A stretch of 64,000 nt of DNA, from assembly GCF_039542035.1 (NCBI RefSeq), contig NZ_BAABHJ010000020.1, forward strand, positions 124,001 to 188,000, written 5' to 3'. The first letter of the stretch is position 1. The number at the start of each line of letters is the position of its first letter. Of the stretch, positions 41,027-49,984 are shown in pieces. Source of the DNA: Actinoallomurus liliacearum. GTDB taxonomy: Bacteria; Actinomycetota; Actinomycetes; Streptosporangiales; Streptosporangiaceae. The notes under the pieces are model-generated. The model saw only the letters and a list, made by a program, of their open reading frames with translations, was not told where the DNA came from and searched no databases. The position numbers were made by a program, and so were the translations under genes.

Positions 41027-41934
41027 GTCCGGCTCCGGCCGGAGTGGACGGGGATGACGCGATGGACGAGTCGGGCTGGCGGGCCGGGGCCCGGTGCGTG
41101 TTCACCCTGACGTTCGACGTGGACGCCGAGGCGGCCGTCCTCGCGCACGGACGGCGGTTCGCCGACCACGCGATGACGATGTCGCACCAGGCGTACGGCC
41201 CGGAGGTCGGCGTGCCACGGCTGCTGGAACTGCTGGCCGACCTCGGCGTGCCGGCGACGTTCTTCGTGCCGGGCTGGGTCGCCGAGCGGCGGCCCGGCCT
41301 GGCGGCCGTCATCGCGGAGGCCGGGCACGAGGTCGCGCACCACTCGTACAGTCACCGTCCGCCGACCGGAATGAGCGCGGCCGAGGAACGCGCCGACTTC
41401 GAGCGGGCGCTGGAGGTCTTCGCCGACCAGGGCATCGAGATCGCCGGGCACCGCGCCGCAGGCTGGGAGGCGACATGGCGCACTCCCGAACTGATCGCCG
41501 AGCACGGGCTGCGGTACGACTCCTCGCTGATGGGCGATGACCGTCCGTACCTGCTGACGACGTCCGGCGCCGACGTCGTGGAACTGCCCGTGCACTGGTC
41601 GCTGGACGACTGGGAGCAGTACGCCTTCCTGCCCGACCCGCACGTCGGCTCGGTCATCGAGTCCCCGGCGAAGGCGCTGGAGATGTGGCGTGCGGAGCTG
41701 GACGCCATGCGGCACTACGGGTGCCTGTTCAACCTCACCAACCACCCGTTCCTGACCGGCCGGCCCGGCCGGGCCGTCGCGCTGCGCACGCTGGTGGAGT
41801 ACGCGCTGGAGTGCGGCGACGTCCGGTTCGACCGGTGCCGGGACGTCGCCGAGCGCGTTCGCGCGGACCGGACGCTGCCCCGCCGCGGCCCGGAGCCGCC
41901 CGTCGTCGACCCGGCGGTCTACCCGGTCGACTGA
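41023..41934 (+). CDS. Polysaccharide deacetylase / allantoinase-like (PuuE type) hydrolase
   Basis: This 303-residue protein has the NodB-fold metal sites: TFDVDAE near residue 30 and HHSYSH near 106-111, and a late FNLTNHPFLTGRP segment. There is no signal peptide, which speaks against a cell-wall deacetylase and for the cytoplasmic PuuE-type group that opens ureide or imide rings. The start is GTG 41023, overlapping the oxidoreductase stop by 4 bases; an ATG at 41062 is also possible. Ring opening of a cyclic nitrogen compound is an inference from context. Confidence 0.85.
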   Translation: MSPAPAGVDGDDAMDESGWRAGARCVFTLTFDVDAEAAVLAHGRRFADHAMTMSHQAYGPEVGVPRLLELLADLGVPATFFVPGWVAERRPGLAAVIAEAGHEVAHHSYSHRPPTGMSAAEERADFERALEVFADQGIEIAGHRAAGWEATWRTPELIAEHGLRYDSSLMGDDRPYLLTTSGADVVELPVHWSLDDWEQYAFLPDPHVGSVIESPAKALEMWRAELDAMRHYGCLFNLTNHPFLTGRPGRAVALRTLVEYALECGDVRFDRCRDVAERVRADRTLPRRGPEPPVVDPAVYPVD

Positions 41935-41947
41935 CTCCGGATCCAGG

Positions 41948-42012
41948 CCGGGGCGGCGGGACCTTCGCCGTGGCTCTTCACCTGGGGCTTTCGGCGCGGC
42001 TCGCCGCCCCGG
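41948..42012. terminator. Terminator between convergent deacetylase and pucR-type gene
   Basis: Perfect 11-bp arms (41948-41958 with 42002-42012) flank 43 bases and fill the gap up to the stop codon of the convergent regulator gene. It is GC-rich with no T run. Confidence 0.5.
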
Positions 42013-43587
42013 TCAGGGGAGCTGCCGGAGCGTGTCGGCCCGTAGTGCGAGGAACAGGTCGACCATGTCCTCGGTCCGGTTGACGTCCCGTCCGGTCAGC
42101 TCGGCGATCCGCGCCATGCGGTTCCGCAGCGTGTTGACGTGCACGTGCAGCGCCGCGGCGGTGGCCGCCCAGTGGCGGTCGTTGTCCAGGAACGCTCGCA
42201 GACTGGTCTCGAGCCCCCCGCCGCGCGCGCCGTCGTGGGCCCGCAGCGGGCCCAGTACGGCCGAGGAGAAACGCCGCAGCGTCTCAGGGTCGTGCCGGCC
42301 GAGCAGCAGCAGGTGGGTGTTGAGGTCGGCGTACGCCATCACCGCCGGGCCGCCGCCGCTCCGGCGGCGGAGTACGCGGCAGGCCTCCCGCGCCTCCAGC
42401 ACCGGACGGCGCAGTCCGGCCGCGTCCGGAACGGTCCCACCGAGCCCGGCGACCAGGCGGCGGTCGCCGAACCGCGGCGCCAGGTCGGTCACCAGCCGCC
42501 GGGCGAGAGCGGCGAACTCCGCCTCCGCGCCGCGCCAGGACACGATGACGACGACGTCCTGGCTGGCGGCCGCGGTCACCACGGGAACGCCCTGGGTCAG
42601 GAAGAACCCGGTCACCGCGTCGCCCAGGCCGGTCGTGCCGGGGCCGTCGTCGTCGGCGAACGCCAGTGCGCACACCGCGAGCGGGTGGTTCGCGTCGATC
42701 CCGAACGCCCGCAGGCGGCCTGGCAGCTCCGCCTGCCGCCCCGGTCCGGACAGCACCATGTCGAGCAGCTCGCCCGCGAACCGCAGCTCGATCGCGTGCA
42801 CGGCCTGCCGCTTGGCGACCTCGAGGCTGAGGAACGACGCCGCCTGCCTCATGGCGTCCTGCTCGGCCGGGCTCAGCTCGGCCATCGGGCGCAGGCACAC
42901 CAGGCCCGCGTCCACCTCACCGAGCGCCGCGATCAGGAAGATCGACGCGCGCCCGCCCGAGCCGAGATCGAGTTCCAGCGGCGGCGGGCGCCGGGCCAGG
43001 GCCTCGGCGACGAGACGCGCCTGCCCGGAGTCCAGGTCGGCGCCGGCCGCCGCGACGACCCTCGCCGTACGGTCGATCACGGCCAGCGGCAGGTCGTGAT
43101 CGCGGCGCAGCACCCGCAGGATGCCGGACGCACCGGCTCCCCGTGCCATCACGTCGGTGAGCGCGTCGCTCCGCCGGATCCGCCCTAGCAGCTCCCGCTG
43201 GCGCTCCTCGGCGTACGCGGTGGCCATGGCGTGGGAGAGGGCGGTGAACGGAACGTCCTTCGACAACTCGATGAGCGGGAGGCCCGCCCGACGGCAGGCG
43301 GCGACCAGCTCCGCCGGGACCCGGCGGACGCTCTCCCGCAGGCCGAACACGACCCCGCCCGCACCCGCGCCCGCGACGCGCGCCACGAACGCCTCGGCGT
43401 CATCGGGGCCGGCGCACCACAGGCCGTTCGTCAGGACGAGCTCCCGTTCCCGCAGGTAGGGCGACGGATCAGGCAGCTCGGTGGTGTGCACCCAGCGCAT
43501 CTCGGCGTCCAGCGCGCCGGCGGAACCGGGCTCCAGCACCCGCAGTTCCAGGGTGGGGTCGGTGACCAGCCGCCGGATCGTGACCAT
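42013..43587 (-). CDS. PucR-family transcriptional regulator
   Basis: The 524-residue regulator has an N-terminal purine-catabolism (PucR) domain (about 5-125, LRERELVLTNGLW), a central GGDEF-like linker region, and a C-terminal PucR helix-turn-helix (about 455-515; LHVHVNTLRNRMARIAELTGR). PucR proteins usually activate purine or ureide uptake and breakdown. It is divergent from the NCS1 permease and convergent with the enzyme operon, so it can govern the whole island. Confidence 0.92.
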   Translation of the reverse strand: MVTIRRLVTDPTLELRVLEPGSAGALDAEMRWVHTTELPDPSPYLRERELVLTNGLWCAGPDDAEAFVARVAGAGAGGVVFGLRESVRRVPAELVAACRRAGLPLIELSKDVPFTALSHAMATAYAEERQRELLGRIRRSDALTDVMARGAGASGILRVLRRDHDLPLAVIDRTARVVAAAGADLDSGQARLVAEALARRPPPLELDLGSGGRASIFLIAALGEVDAGLVCLRPMAELSPAEQDAMRQAASFLSLEVAKRQAVHAIELRFAGELLDMVLSGPGRQAELPGRLRAFGIDANHPLAVCALAFADDDGPGTTGLGDAVTGFFLTQGVPVVTAAASQDVVVIVSWRGAEAEFAALARRLVTDLAPRFGDRRLVAGLGGTVPDAAGLRRPVLEAREACRVLRRRSGGGPAVMAYADLNTHLLLLGRHDPETLRRFSSAVLGPLRAHDGARGGGLETSLRAFLDNDRHWAATAAALHVHVNTLRNRMARIAELTGRDVNRTEDMVDLFLALRADTLRQLP

Positions 43588-43618
43588 CCCTGGAAGTTAA
43601 CACAGTGTCCGGCGGACG

Positions 43619-43640
43619 AGAGTGGATGTTCATCCACTCT
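43619..43640. promoter_or_regulatory. 22-bp palindrome, probable PucR-type operator
   Basis: Perfect 10-bp arms (agagtggatg and catccactct) flank a tt centre. It lies in the 136-bp gap between the divergent regulator and permease genes, 32 bp upstream of the regulator start, an expected place for an autoregulatory and activating site. Confidence 0.65.
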
Positions 43641-43723
43641 TCAGCGGGCTGACCTGCGTGCTTTTGTAACCCCACGAGAGCACGCCGCGCGGCATCATCG
43701 AGGCGCGGCCCGAGGAGGTTCCC

Positions 43724-45136
43724 ATGTCCGCCGAAACCATCGCCTCCGGGCACGCAGAGACGGCGCGTTTCGACGCGCACGGCATCGAGCCGATCCCCGA
43801 GCACGGCCGGGACTCGACACCGCTGGAACAGTTCTGGATCTGGGCGGGCGCGAACATCGCGCCGATCAACTGGGTGCTCGGCGCGCTCGGCGTCACGCTG
43901 GGGCTGACCGTGGTGGAGACCCTGGTCGTCGTCGCGGTCGGCAACCTCGTCGGCTGCGCGGCGTTCGGGTTGTTCAACCTGATGGGGCAGCGCACCGGCG
44001 TCAACCAGATGCTGCTCGGCCGCGCGACGTTCGGCCGCCACGGTGCCGCCGTTCCCGGCCTGATCCAGGGACTGCTCGCGATGGGCTGGGTCGGGGTGAA
44101 CACCTGGGTGGTCCTCGACCTGGTGCTGGGCATCCTCGCCCGCCTCGGTGTGCACGGCGGCTCCGGCACGAAGTACCTGATCGGCGGCCTGATCATGGCG
44201 GCGCAGCTGGGCCTGGCGCTGCTGGGCTTCTACGCGATCCGCACGTTCGAGAAGTACACCGTCCCGCTGACCGTGGTGGTGATGGCGGTGATGACGGTGC
44301 TGGCCGTCGCCCGCGCGCATCCGCACTGGTCCACCCCGGTGCATCCCCTCGGCGACGGCGGGAAGGCGACGGCCGTCACCCAGCTGCTGACCGCGATCGG
44401 CGTCGGGTGGGGTATCTCCTGGCTGCCCTACTCCGGCGACTACAGCCGATTCGTCCGCCGGGACGCCGGCGAGCGCGCGACCGTCCTGGCCACCGCCGCC
44501 GGGGTCTACCTGCCCAGTGTGTGGCTCGCGGCGCTGGGCGCGGTGCTCGCCGGGTCCGGCGGCGGCGGCGACCCGGCCGACCTGGTCGCCCGGACGTTCG
44601 GCGTGATGGCCGTCCCGGTGCTGCTGCTGATCATGCACGGCCCGATCGCGACGAACATCCTCAACCTGTACTCCTGTTCCCTCGCGGCGCTGACCGTCGG
44701 CGTCCGCGCCGCCCGCTGGAAGGTCACGCTGTTCGCCGGCGTGATCGCTTCGGCGGTGCTCGTCGTGTTCATCCGCTCCGACAGCTTCGCCGGCGCCTTC
44801 GACAACTGGATGAGCTCGATCCTGGTGTGGATCAGCCCCTGGGCGGCGGTGGTCGTCGTCGACTTCTTCGTCCGGCACCGGGGCCGGCCGGACGTCGCCG
44901 CGCTGTACCACGGCGATCCCGGCGAGCCGGCGTTCAACCGGCCGGCGCTGGTGAGCCTCGCGCTGGGCATCGTGGCGGCGTGGAGCTGGCAGTACGGCCT
45001 GGTCCCGGTGATGCGCGGGCCGCTCGCCCGCCTGCTGGCGCACACCGACTTCTCGTGGCTGGCCGGGATCGTGGTGGCGGGCGGTCTGTACTACGCGCTC
45101 GGCCGCCGCGATCTCGCTCCCCGGCCCGCACGATGA
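43724..45136 (+). CDS. NCS1-family nucleobase/ureide permease
   Basis: The 470-residue transporter has about twelve hydrophobic segments. It has the NCS1 marks in the first helices (FWIWAGANIAPINWVLGALG), a Gly-Arg loop (MLLGRATFGRHGAAVPG) and the WLPYSGDYSRFV motif near 245. Cytosine, purine, allantoin and hydantoin carriers belong here. ATG 43724 has aggaggtt upstream. With DUF1989, the ring-opening hydrolase and PucR, it suggests uptake of a nitrogen heterocycle. Confidence 0.93.
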   Translation: MSAETIASGHAETARFDAHGIEPIPEHGRDSTPLEQFWIWAGANIAPINWVLGALGVTLGLTVVETLVVVAVGNLVGCAAFGLFNLMGQRTGVNQMLLGRATFGRHGAAVPGLIQGLLAMGWVGVNTWVVLDLVLGILARLGVHGGSGTKYLIGGLIMAAQLGLALLGFYAIRTFEKYTVPLTVVVMAVMTVLAVARAHPHWSTPVHPLGDGGKATAVTQLLTAIGVGWGISWLPYSGDYSRFVRRDAGERATVLATAAGVYLPSVWLAALGAVLAGSGGGGDPADLVARTFGVMAVPVLLLIMHGPIATNILNLYSCSLAALTVGVRAARWKVTLFAGVIASAVLVVFIRSDSFAGAFDNWMSSILVWISPWAAVVVVDFFVRHRGRPDVAALYHGDPGEPAFNRPALVSLALGIVAAWSWQYGLVPVMRGPLARLLAHTDFSWLAGIVVAGGLYYALGRRDLAPRPAR

Positions 45137-45166
45137 CGCGGCGGCCGCTGCGGCGTGCCTTCCCTA

Positions 45167-46396
45167 TCAGTCGGAGGGGGTACGCCGCAGGACGAGGAGC
45201 GCGACGTCGTCCTGCATCGGTTCCCGGCCGATGAGCGCCGCCATCACCGCCGCGCAGACCTTCTCGGGATCGTCGGGGCGCACGGCGTCGCACAGTTTGC
45301 CGATGCCGATGTCGAGGGAGGCGCGCCGACGCTCGACGAGCCCGTCGGTATAAGCGCAGAACAGACCGCCGGGCGGGATCTCCACCGTGGAGGTGTGACG
45401 CTTGGTCGCGACATCGGCGCCGATCACCAGGTCGTGGCTGAGCTGCGGTTCCAGGGAGACGGTCGGCTCTCCCGGACGGGCGAGGACCGGGGGCAGGTGA
45501 CCGGCCGAGGACACCCGCACCCGCGCCAGGTCCGGGTCGCAGACCGCGTACAGGACGGTCGCCATGGCGCCCGGCTCGAAGTGCTGCATCTTGTAGTCCA
45601 GCTTGCGCAGCACTTCGGCCGGGTCGTCCGTCTCGAGGGCGTAGGAGCGGAGGGCGCTGCGCATCCGGCCCATGATGACCGCCGCCTTCAGCCCATGGCC
45701 GGCGACGTCTCCCATCACCACGCCCAGCTCACCGGACGGCAGCTCGAAGACGTCGTACCAGTCACCGCCCACGCTCGCCAGGCCCGGACTGTACCGCGCG
45801 GCCATCTCGACCCCTTCGAGGTCCGGCAGGGCGGTCGGGACCAGGCTGCGCTGCAGCTCACGGGCTGCCGTCCGCTCGGTCTCGGACAGCAGGGAACGCG
45901 CCGCCAGCGCGATGCGGTCGGCCGCCATCCGTAGGAACGTGACCTCCTCGTCGGTGAACCGGTGGGGACGCATGGTCCCCACGTGCAGGACGCCCAGCGG
46001 CGTGCCGTCGCTCACCAGCGGAACGCCGAGCAGCGACTGCAGTCCCCTGTCCGCGAGGAGCGGGTTGACGATGTCCGCCGTACGGACGTCGTCGATGATC
46101 GACGGCTCCAGGTTCGCGGCGACGCGTCCGGCGAAGCCTTTCCCCACCGGCACCCTGACGGCCTGGTAGACCTCCTCCTCGATGCCCTGGGCGGCGGTCG
46201 CGACGAGGTGCCGGCCGGAATGATCGAGTAGCAGGACGACCGCGGTGTCGGCCCTGAGGATCTCCCGTACCCGAGCCAGCAGCTCGTCCAGAACGTCGTC
46301 GACGCTCATGTGCGCGAGCGCCGCGTCGGTGATCGCCCGGAAATGGGCGAGCTCGACCTCGGCGGCGGCCGACGGGGCTTCAGGGCGGGGGGCCAT
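45167..46396 (-). CDS. GAF-SpoIIE protein phosphatase (PP2C type)
   Basis: This 409-residue protein combines a GAF sensor domain (about 20-175) with a SpoIIE-type phosphatase (about 185-405). The metal-binding aspartates are in SVGGDWYDVFEL and VVMGDVAGHGL, and the closing motif is DDVALLVLRR. Such proteins dephosphorylate anti-anti-sigma factors to set sigma-factor activity. It is monocistronic, and no STAS or anti-sigma gene is adjacent. Confidence 0.93.
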   Translation of the reverse strand: MAPRPEAPSAAAEVELAHFRAITDAALAHMSVDDVLDELLARVREILRADTAVVLLLDHSGRHLVATAAQGIEEEVYQAVRVPVGKGFAGRVAANLEPSIIDDVRTADIVNPLLADRGLQSLLGVPLVSDGTPLGVLHVGTMRPHRFTDEEVTFLRMAADRIALAARSLLSETERTAARELQRSLVPTALPDLEGVEMAARYSPGLASVGGDWYDVFELPSGELGVVMGDVAGHGLKAAVIMGRMRSALRSYALETDDPAEVLRKLDYKMQHFEPGAMATVLYAVCDPDLARVRVSSAGHLPPVLARPGEPTVSLEPQLSHDLVIGADVATKRHTSTVEIPPGGLFCAYTDGLVERRRASLDIGIGKLCDAVRPDDPEKVCAAVMAALIGREPMQDDVALLVLRRTPSD

Positions 46397-46582
46397 GCCG
46401 CCAGGGTAGTCGCGGTCACCGCCCGGAACGCACCGGGCAGGTCGGGGTCCGGCTGCCGGGATCGGCCTTCGGTTCCGTACTCGCCGTGCGGCCCGACCTG
46501 CGACGACGGATTCGCCGTCCCGCGCGTTTCACCGTCCGTAGCCGGGGCAGTGGGGTAGGCGAGCGACTTCCGAGGTACCGGG

Positions 46583-47140
46583 ATGAACCGATCCGACGAT
46601 CTGTGCCATGTCCTGACGGAGGACCATCACGAGCTGCGGCAGCTCCTCGTCGAGCTGAACCACCTGACCGCGTCCGAACCTTTGTGGCGATCGTTGGCCG
46701 ACCTGCTGATCGCCGAGATGACCCGGCACTCGGTCGCCGAGGAGTCCTACCTGTATCCGGTGGTCCGTGACCGCGTGCCCGAGGGGCGTCGGCTCGTCGA
46801 TGAGTACCTCGCCGAGCACGAGAAGCTCGAGCGGATGGTGAAGATCCTGGAGAGGCACGATCTCCCCGGCCCGGAGCTCTCCCGCCTCGTGGCACGGTTG
46901 GACACCGAGGTGCGCGCTCACATGCGGGCCGAAGAGGAAGAGCTGTTCCCGATGCTGATCGAGCACCTCGGCGCGGAGGAGCGCGCCGCCCTCGGGCGGA
47001 AGGCCGCGGCGGCGAAGAAGGAGGCGTCGATGCGGCAACGCCTGCCGGACCATCCCGTCTTGAAAGCGATCATCGCCACCGGTGCGGGACTGATCGAACG
47101 GGTCCGTGGCCATCTGCGCGGCCGGGCGTATCCGCGCTGA
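46583..47140 (+). CDS. Hemerythrin-domain protein
   Basis: The 185-residue protein is a four-helix hemerythrin-like bundle over the first 145 residues. The di-iron ligands lie in DHHELRQLL, TRHSVAEESYLYP, EHEKLERM and HMRAEEEELFPML. A basic helical tail follows. Members bind oxygen or sense iron/oxygen; a role in stress is likely but not shown. A terminator follows the gene. Confidence 0.92.
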   Translation: MNRSDDLCHVLTEDHHELRQLLVELNHLTASEPLWRSLADLLIAEMTRHSVAEESYLYPVVRDRVPEGRRLVDEYLAEHEKLERMVKILERHDLPGPELSRLVARLDTEVRAHMRAEEEELFPMLIEHLGAEERAALGRKAAAAKKEASMRQRLPDHPVLKAIIATGAGLIERVRGHLRGRAYPR

Positions 47141-47190
47141 CCGGTTCGCCGCCCGGTGGCCGCCGTCAACGGCCCGGGCCGCCGACGGCG

Positions 47191-47232
47191 CACGGCCGTG
47201 ACCCACGCGCGGAGGCGTCGGTCACGGCCGTG
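47191..47232. terminator. Bidirectional terminator, hemerythrin/nuclease
   Basis: Perfect 13-bp arms (cacggccgtgacc 47191-47203 and its complement 47220-47232) flank 16 bases between two convergent genes. Confidence 0.8.
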
Positions 47233-47258
47233 GATCGCGGTACGGCTCGGGTCGAGGG

Positions 47259-49691
47259 TCAGCCCTTCGGCCGGAGCCGGACGACCTGCGGATCGTGGTC
47301 GCTGGTCTGGCCGGCGAACTCCGCGTTGATGTGCACCACGTCGTAGTCGGCGCCGCCGCTCACGCGCGGGCTGGTCAGGATGTGGTCCAGCACCTGCGAG
47401 TTGCCGTCGTAGACGTAGCTGTACCGCTCGGCGAGCGGCAGGTCGGCGATCAGGTCGTGCAGCACGCCGCCGGCGGTCAGCGTCCGCAGCGCCGGGGAGA
47501 ACTGGTAGTCGTTGAAATCGCCCACGACCACCACGTTCGCCTTGCGGTCGGTCTTCAGCAGGTTCTCGAGGAAGCCGTGCACCACCGTGGCCTGCTGCCC
47601 CCGCTGGACCTCGGACGACCGGGCGGGCGGCTGGAACCGGCTGTGCAGGCTCTGGTCCCCGCCCTTGGAGTTGAAGTGGTCGGCGACCACGATCACCCGG
47701 TGCCCGTGGAACTCGAACATGCCGGCCAGGGGCTTGCGGCTGTCGGTCCAGGCCGCGTTCCCCGGGTCGACGCGCCCGGGCGACACCGACAGCCCGGCCT
47801 TGCCGTGGTCCTTGACGACCTGGACCGCGGTGGTCGAGTTCCCGCCGGGCCGGTCGATGAAGGACACCCGGTCCGGGTTGAACAGGAACGCCACCCGGAT
47901 GTTGCCGCCCGGCTGGCCGCCGTCGGCGTCGTTGACCGGGTCGATCTCCCGCCACCGGTAACGGGGACCGCCCGCGGCGACGACCGCGTCGACGAACTTG
48001 CGCAGCGTGACGTCCGCCGCGACCGTGCCGTCGTCGACCGCGCCGCTGTTGTCCTGGATCTCCTCCAGCGCGACGATGTCGGGCGTCGCCAGGTTGTGCA
48101 CCACTCCGTTGGCCAGCCGGTCGAACTTGGACTGGGCGTCGCTCGGCGCGAGGTTCTCCACGTTGTACGTGGCGACCGCGAGTTCCTTGTTCTTCTGCTT
48201 GCGCGTCACCTCGGGCGTGAGGCCGCCGTCGTGCAGCGTGCCCAGGCTCGTGGCCTGCAGTTCGTACCCGCCGTAGCTGACGTAGTCCAGCGGGCCCTCG
48301 GTCGTGCCGGTCAGCACGTCACCGACGTTCGCCTGCGGGAAGGGGTGCGCCGAGTCGGGGAGCAGCGTGGTGACCTCGAGACGGCCGCTGTTCGGGTCGG
48401 CGTAGGAGGAGTAGATCACCCCGCCGTGCGCGCTGCGGTGGTCCGCCGGCCTGGTGGTGACCCACAGCTCGTCGTACTCGTTGGCCGGGGCGATCACCGG
48501 CGCGTCGTCGACCCGTACGCGCATGCCCTCCAGCGACTCGAACAGGTCCAGCGCGTACGTGGACGGCTGCAGCGCCGACGATTCGATGCTGCCGCCGGCG
48601 GCGTCCGGCGCGTAGGCGGACGGAACGGTGTCCGGACCGAGCGCGAACGGGGCCGGCAGCGCGTTCCCCGAAGAGAGCACGGTCCACTTCGGCTTGGTCA
48701 GCTCGGTGACGGACTGGTTGCCGCTCGCGGCACCGCCCGGGTAGTACTCGCTGACCGTGCCGGAGACCAGCACCGAGTCACCCGGCTGCACGGCCGGCGT
48801 GCTGGATCCGGTGAAGACGAACAGGCCCTCGCTCGTACGGGGGTCGTCGTCCGGCTGCGGGTCCTGGAACCAGAACCCGCGCGACGAGCCGGTCGCCCGG
48901 ACACCGGTGACGATCCCGGGGACGTTCGTGACGGACTTCGCGCCGTCCGGGGAGATCCGCGTCGTGCCCTGGATGTCGTGGATCCGTACGCTGCCCGGCG
49001 TCGGCGTCTCGGTGGGGGTGGGCGTCGGGGTCGGCGTCGGATCGCCGGACCCTCCGCCACTGCCGGTGGGCGTCGGCGTGGCCGCGGTGAAGTCGGCCCC
49101 GTTGTCGTCGGTGTCCGCGAGGCCGGCCCCGCGGTTCACCGAGGTCGAGTTGGTCGCGGCCGGGGCGGAGGTGCCCTCGCGGACCACGGCGCCGCCGAAG
49201 CCGACCAGGTCGCGGACCCGCGAGTCGGCCGCGCAGTCGGCGGCGGTCAGGCAGGTGAGAGCGTCGGAGCCGGTGACCAGGGCGACGGTGCCCGCCGTCG
49301 CGGACATGCTGATCGTGCCCGTGGCGTCCGGCGTGGGAAGGGCGACCGTGCCGCCGCTGCCCTTCGCCTCGGCGACCAGGTAACGCGAACCGGCGGCGAT
49401 GCCGCCGGCCAGCTTCGTCACCTGCCACTTGGAGGTCGGCCCGGGCGAGGCGGACAGGTACTGCACGCTCCAGCCGTCCACGGACACCGGCTGGGAGCCG
49501 CGGTTGGCCAACTCGACGAAGTCCTGGGTGAGGGTCGCGCCGGAGTTACCGCCGCCCCCGTACACCTCGGCGATCAGCGCGTCGGACGAGGGGGCGGCAC
49601 CGGCGACCCGTGGGATGACCAGGGCGCCGAACGCCAGCGTGGCGGCCACTGCGCCGAGCACACCCACGTGGCGAAGAGGGACAGAAGACAC
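47259..49691 (-). CDS. Secreted ExeM/NucH-type endonuclease with lamin-tail domain
   Basis: The 810-residue exported nuclease has a signal peptide (residues 1-31) and an N-terminal lamin-tail domain (about 35-170). A Gly/Pro/Thr linker (repeated PT near 215-235) leads to an OB-like ExeM module. The endonuclease/exonuclease/phosphatase domain (about 500-810) has NVENL, EEIQ, GDFND and SDHDP motifs. Such enzymes degrade extracellular DNA for phosphate or biofilm turnover. There is no sorting motif, so it is released or loosely attached. The start is GTG 49691. Confidence 0.93.
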   Translation of the reverse strand: MSSVPLRHVGVLGAVAATLAFGALVIPRVAGAAPSSDALIAEVYGGGGNSGATLTQDFVELANRGSQPVSVDGWSVQYLSASPGPTSKWQVTKLAGGIAAGSRYLVAEAKGSGGTVALPTPDATGTISMSATAGTVALVTGSDALTCLTAADCAADSRVRDLVGFGGAVVREGTSAPAATNSTSVNRGAGLADTDDNGADFTAATPTPTGSGGGSGDPTPTPTPTPTETPTPGSVRIHDIQGTTRISPDGAKSVTNVPGIVTGVRATGSSRGFWFQDPQPDDDPRTSEGLFVFTGSSTPAVQPGDSVLVSGTVSEYYPGGAASGNQSVTELTKPKWTVLSSGNALPAPFALGPDTVPSAYAPDAAGGSIESSALQPSTYALDLFESLEGMRVRVDDAPVIAPANEYDELWVTTRPADHRSAHGGVIYSSYADPNSGRLEVTTLLPDSAHPFPQANVGDVLTGTTEGPLDYVSYGGYELQATSLGTLHDGGLTPEVTRKQKNKELAVATYNVENLAPSDAQSKFDRLANGVVHNLATPDIVALEEIQDNSGAVDDGTVAADVTLRKFVDAVVAAGGPRYRWREIDPVNDADGGQPGGNIRVAFLFNPDRVSFIDRPGGNSTTAVQVVKDHGKAGLSVSPGRVDPGNAAWTDSRKPLAGMFEFHGHRVIVVADHFNSKGGDQSLHSRFQPPARSSEVQRGQQATVVHGFLENLLKTDRKANVVVVGDFNDYQFSPALRTLTAGGVLHDLIADLPLAERYSYVYDGNSQVLDHILTSPRVSGGADYDVVHINAEFAGQTSDHDPQVVRLRPKG

Positions 49692-49984
49692 CTCGGTCCT
49701 CTCGGAGAAGAAAGGTCGGACGCAGGCATCCTCGCGGTGGTCAATTAAGACAGGCAGGCGACTTGGTCACGTCTGGATTGCGTAATGATGTGCGCTTTGC
49801 CCTTCTCGGGGAGCGCAGGGTCTTCACGGAGCCCCTCTTGAGGTGCCGCCGACGGCCGTCGCCGCGCTCCCCGGCCACCGCGTCTCCGTGGCGGGCCTCG
49901 CCCCCGCCGGGCCCGAGGCGGGCCACTCCCCGAAGGACGGCACAATGTTCTCTTCGAGGAACGGTCGACAGGAAGGGATCGCGC

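Noticed and set aside
47295..49748. 817-codon plus-strand frame opposite the secreted nuclease
   Set aside because: Antisense shadow of a well-supported gene; composition is Arg/Val/Gly-rich and there is no ribosome site.
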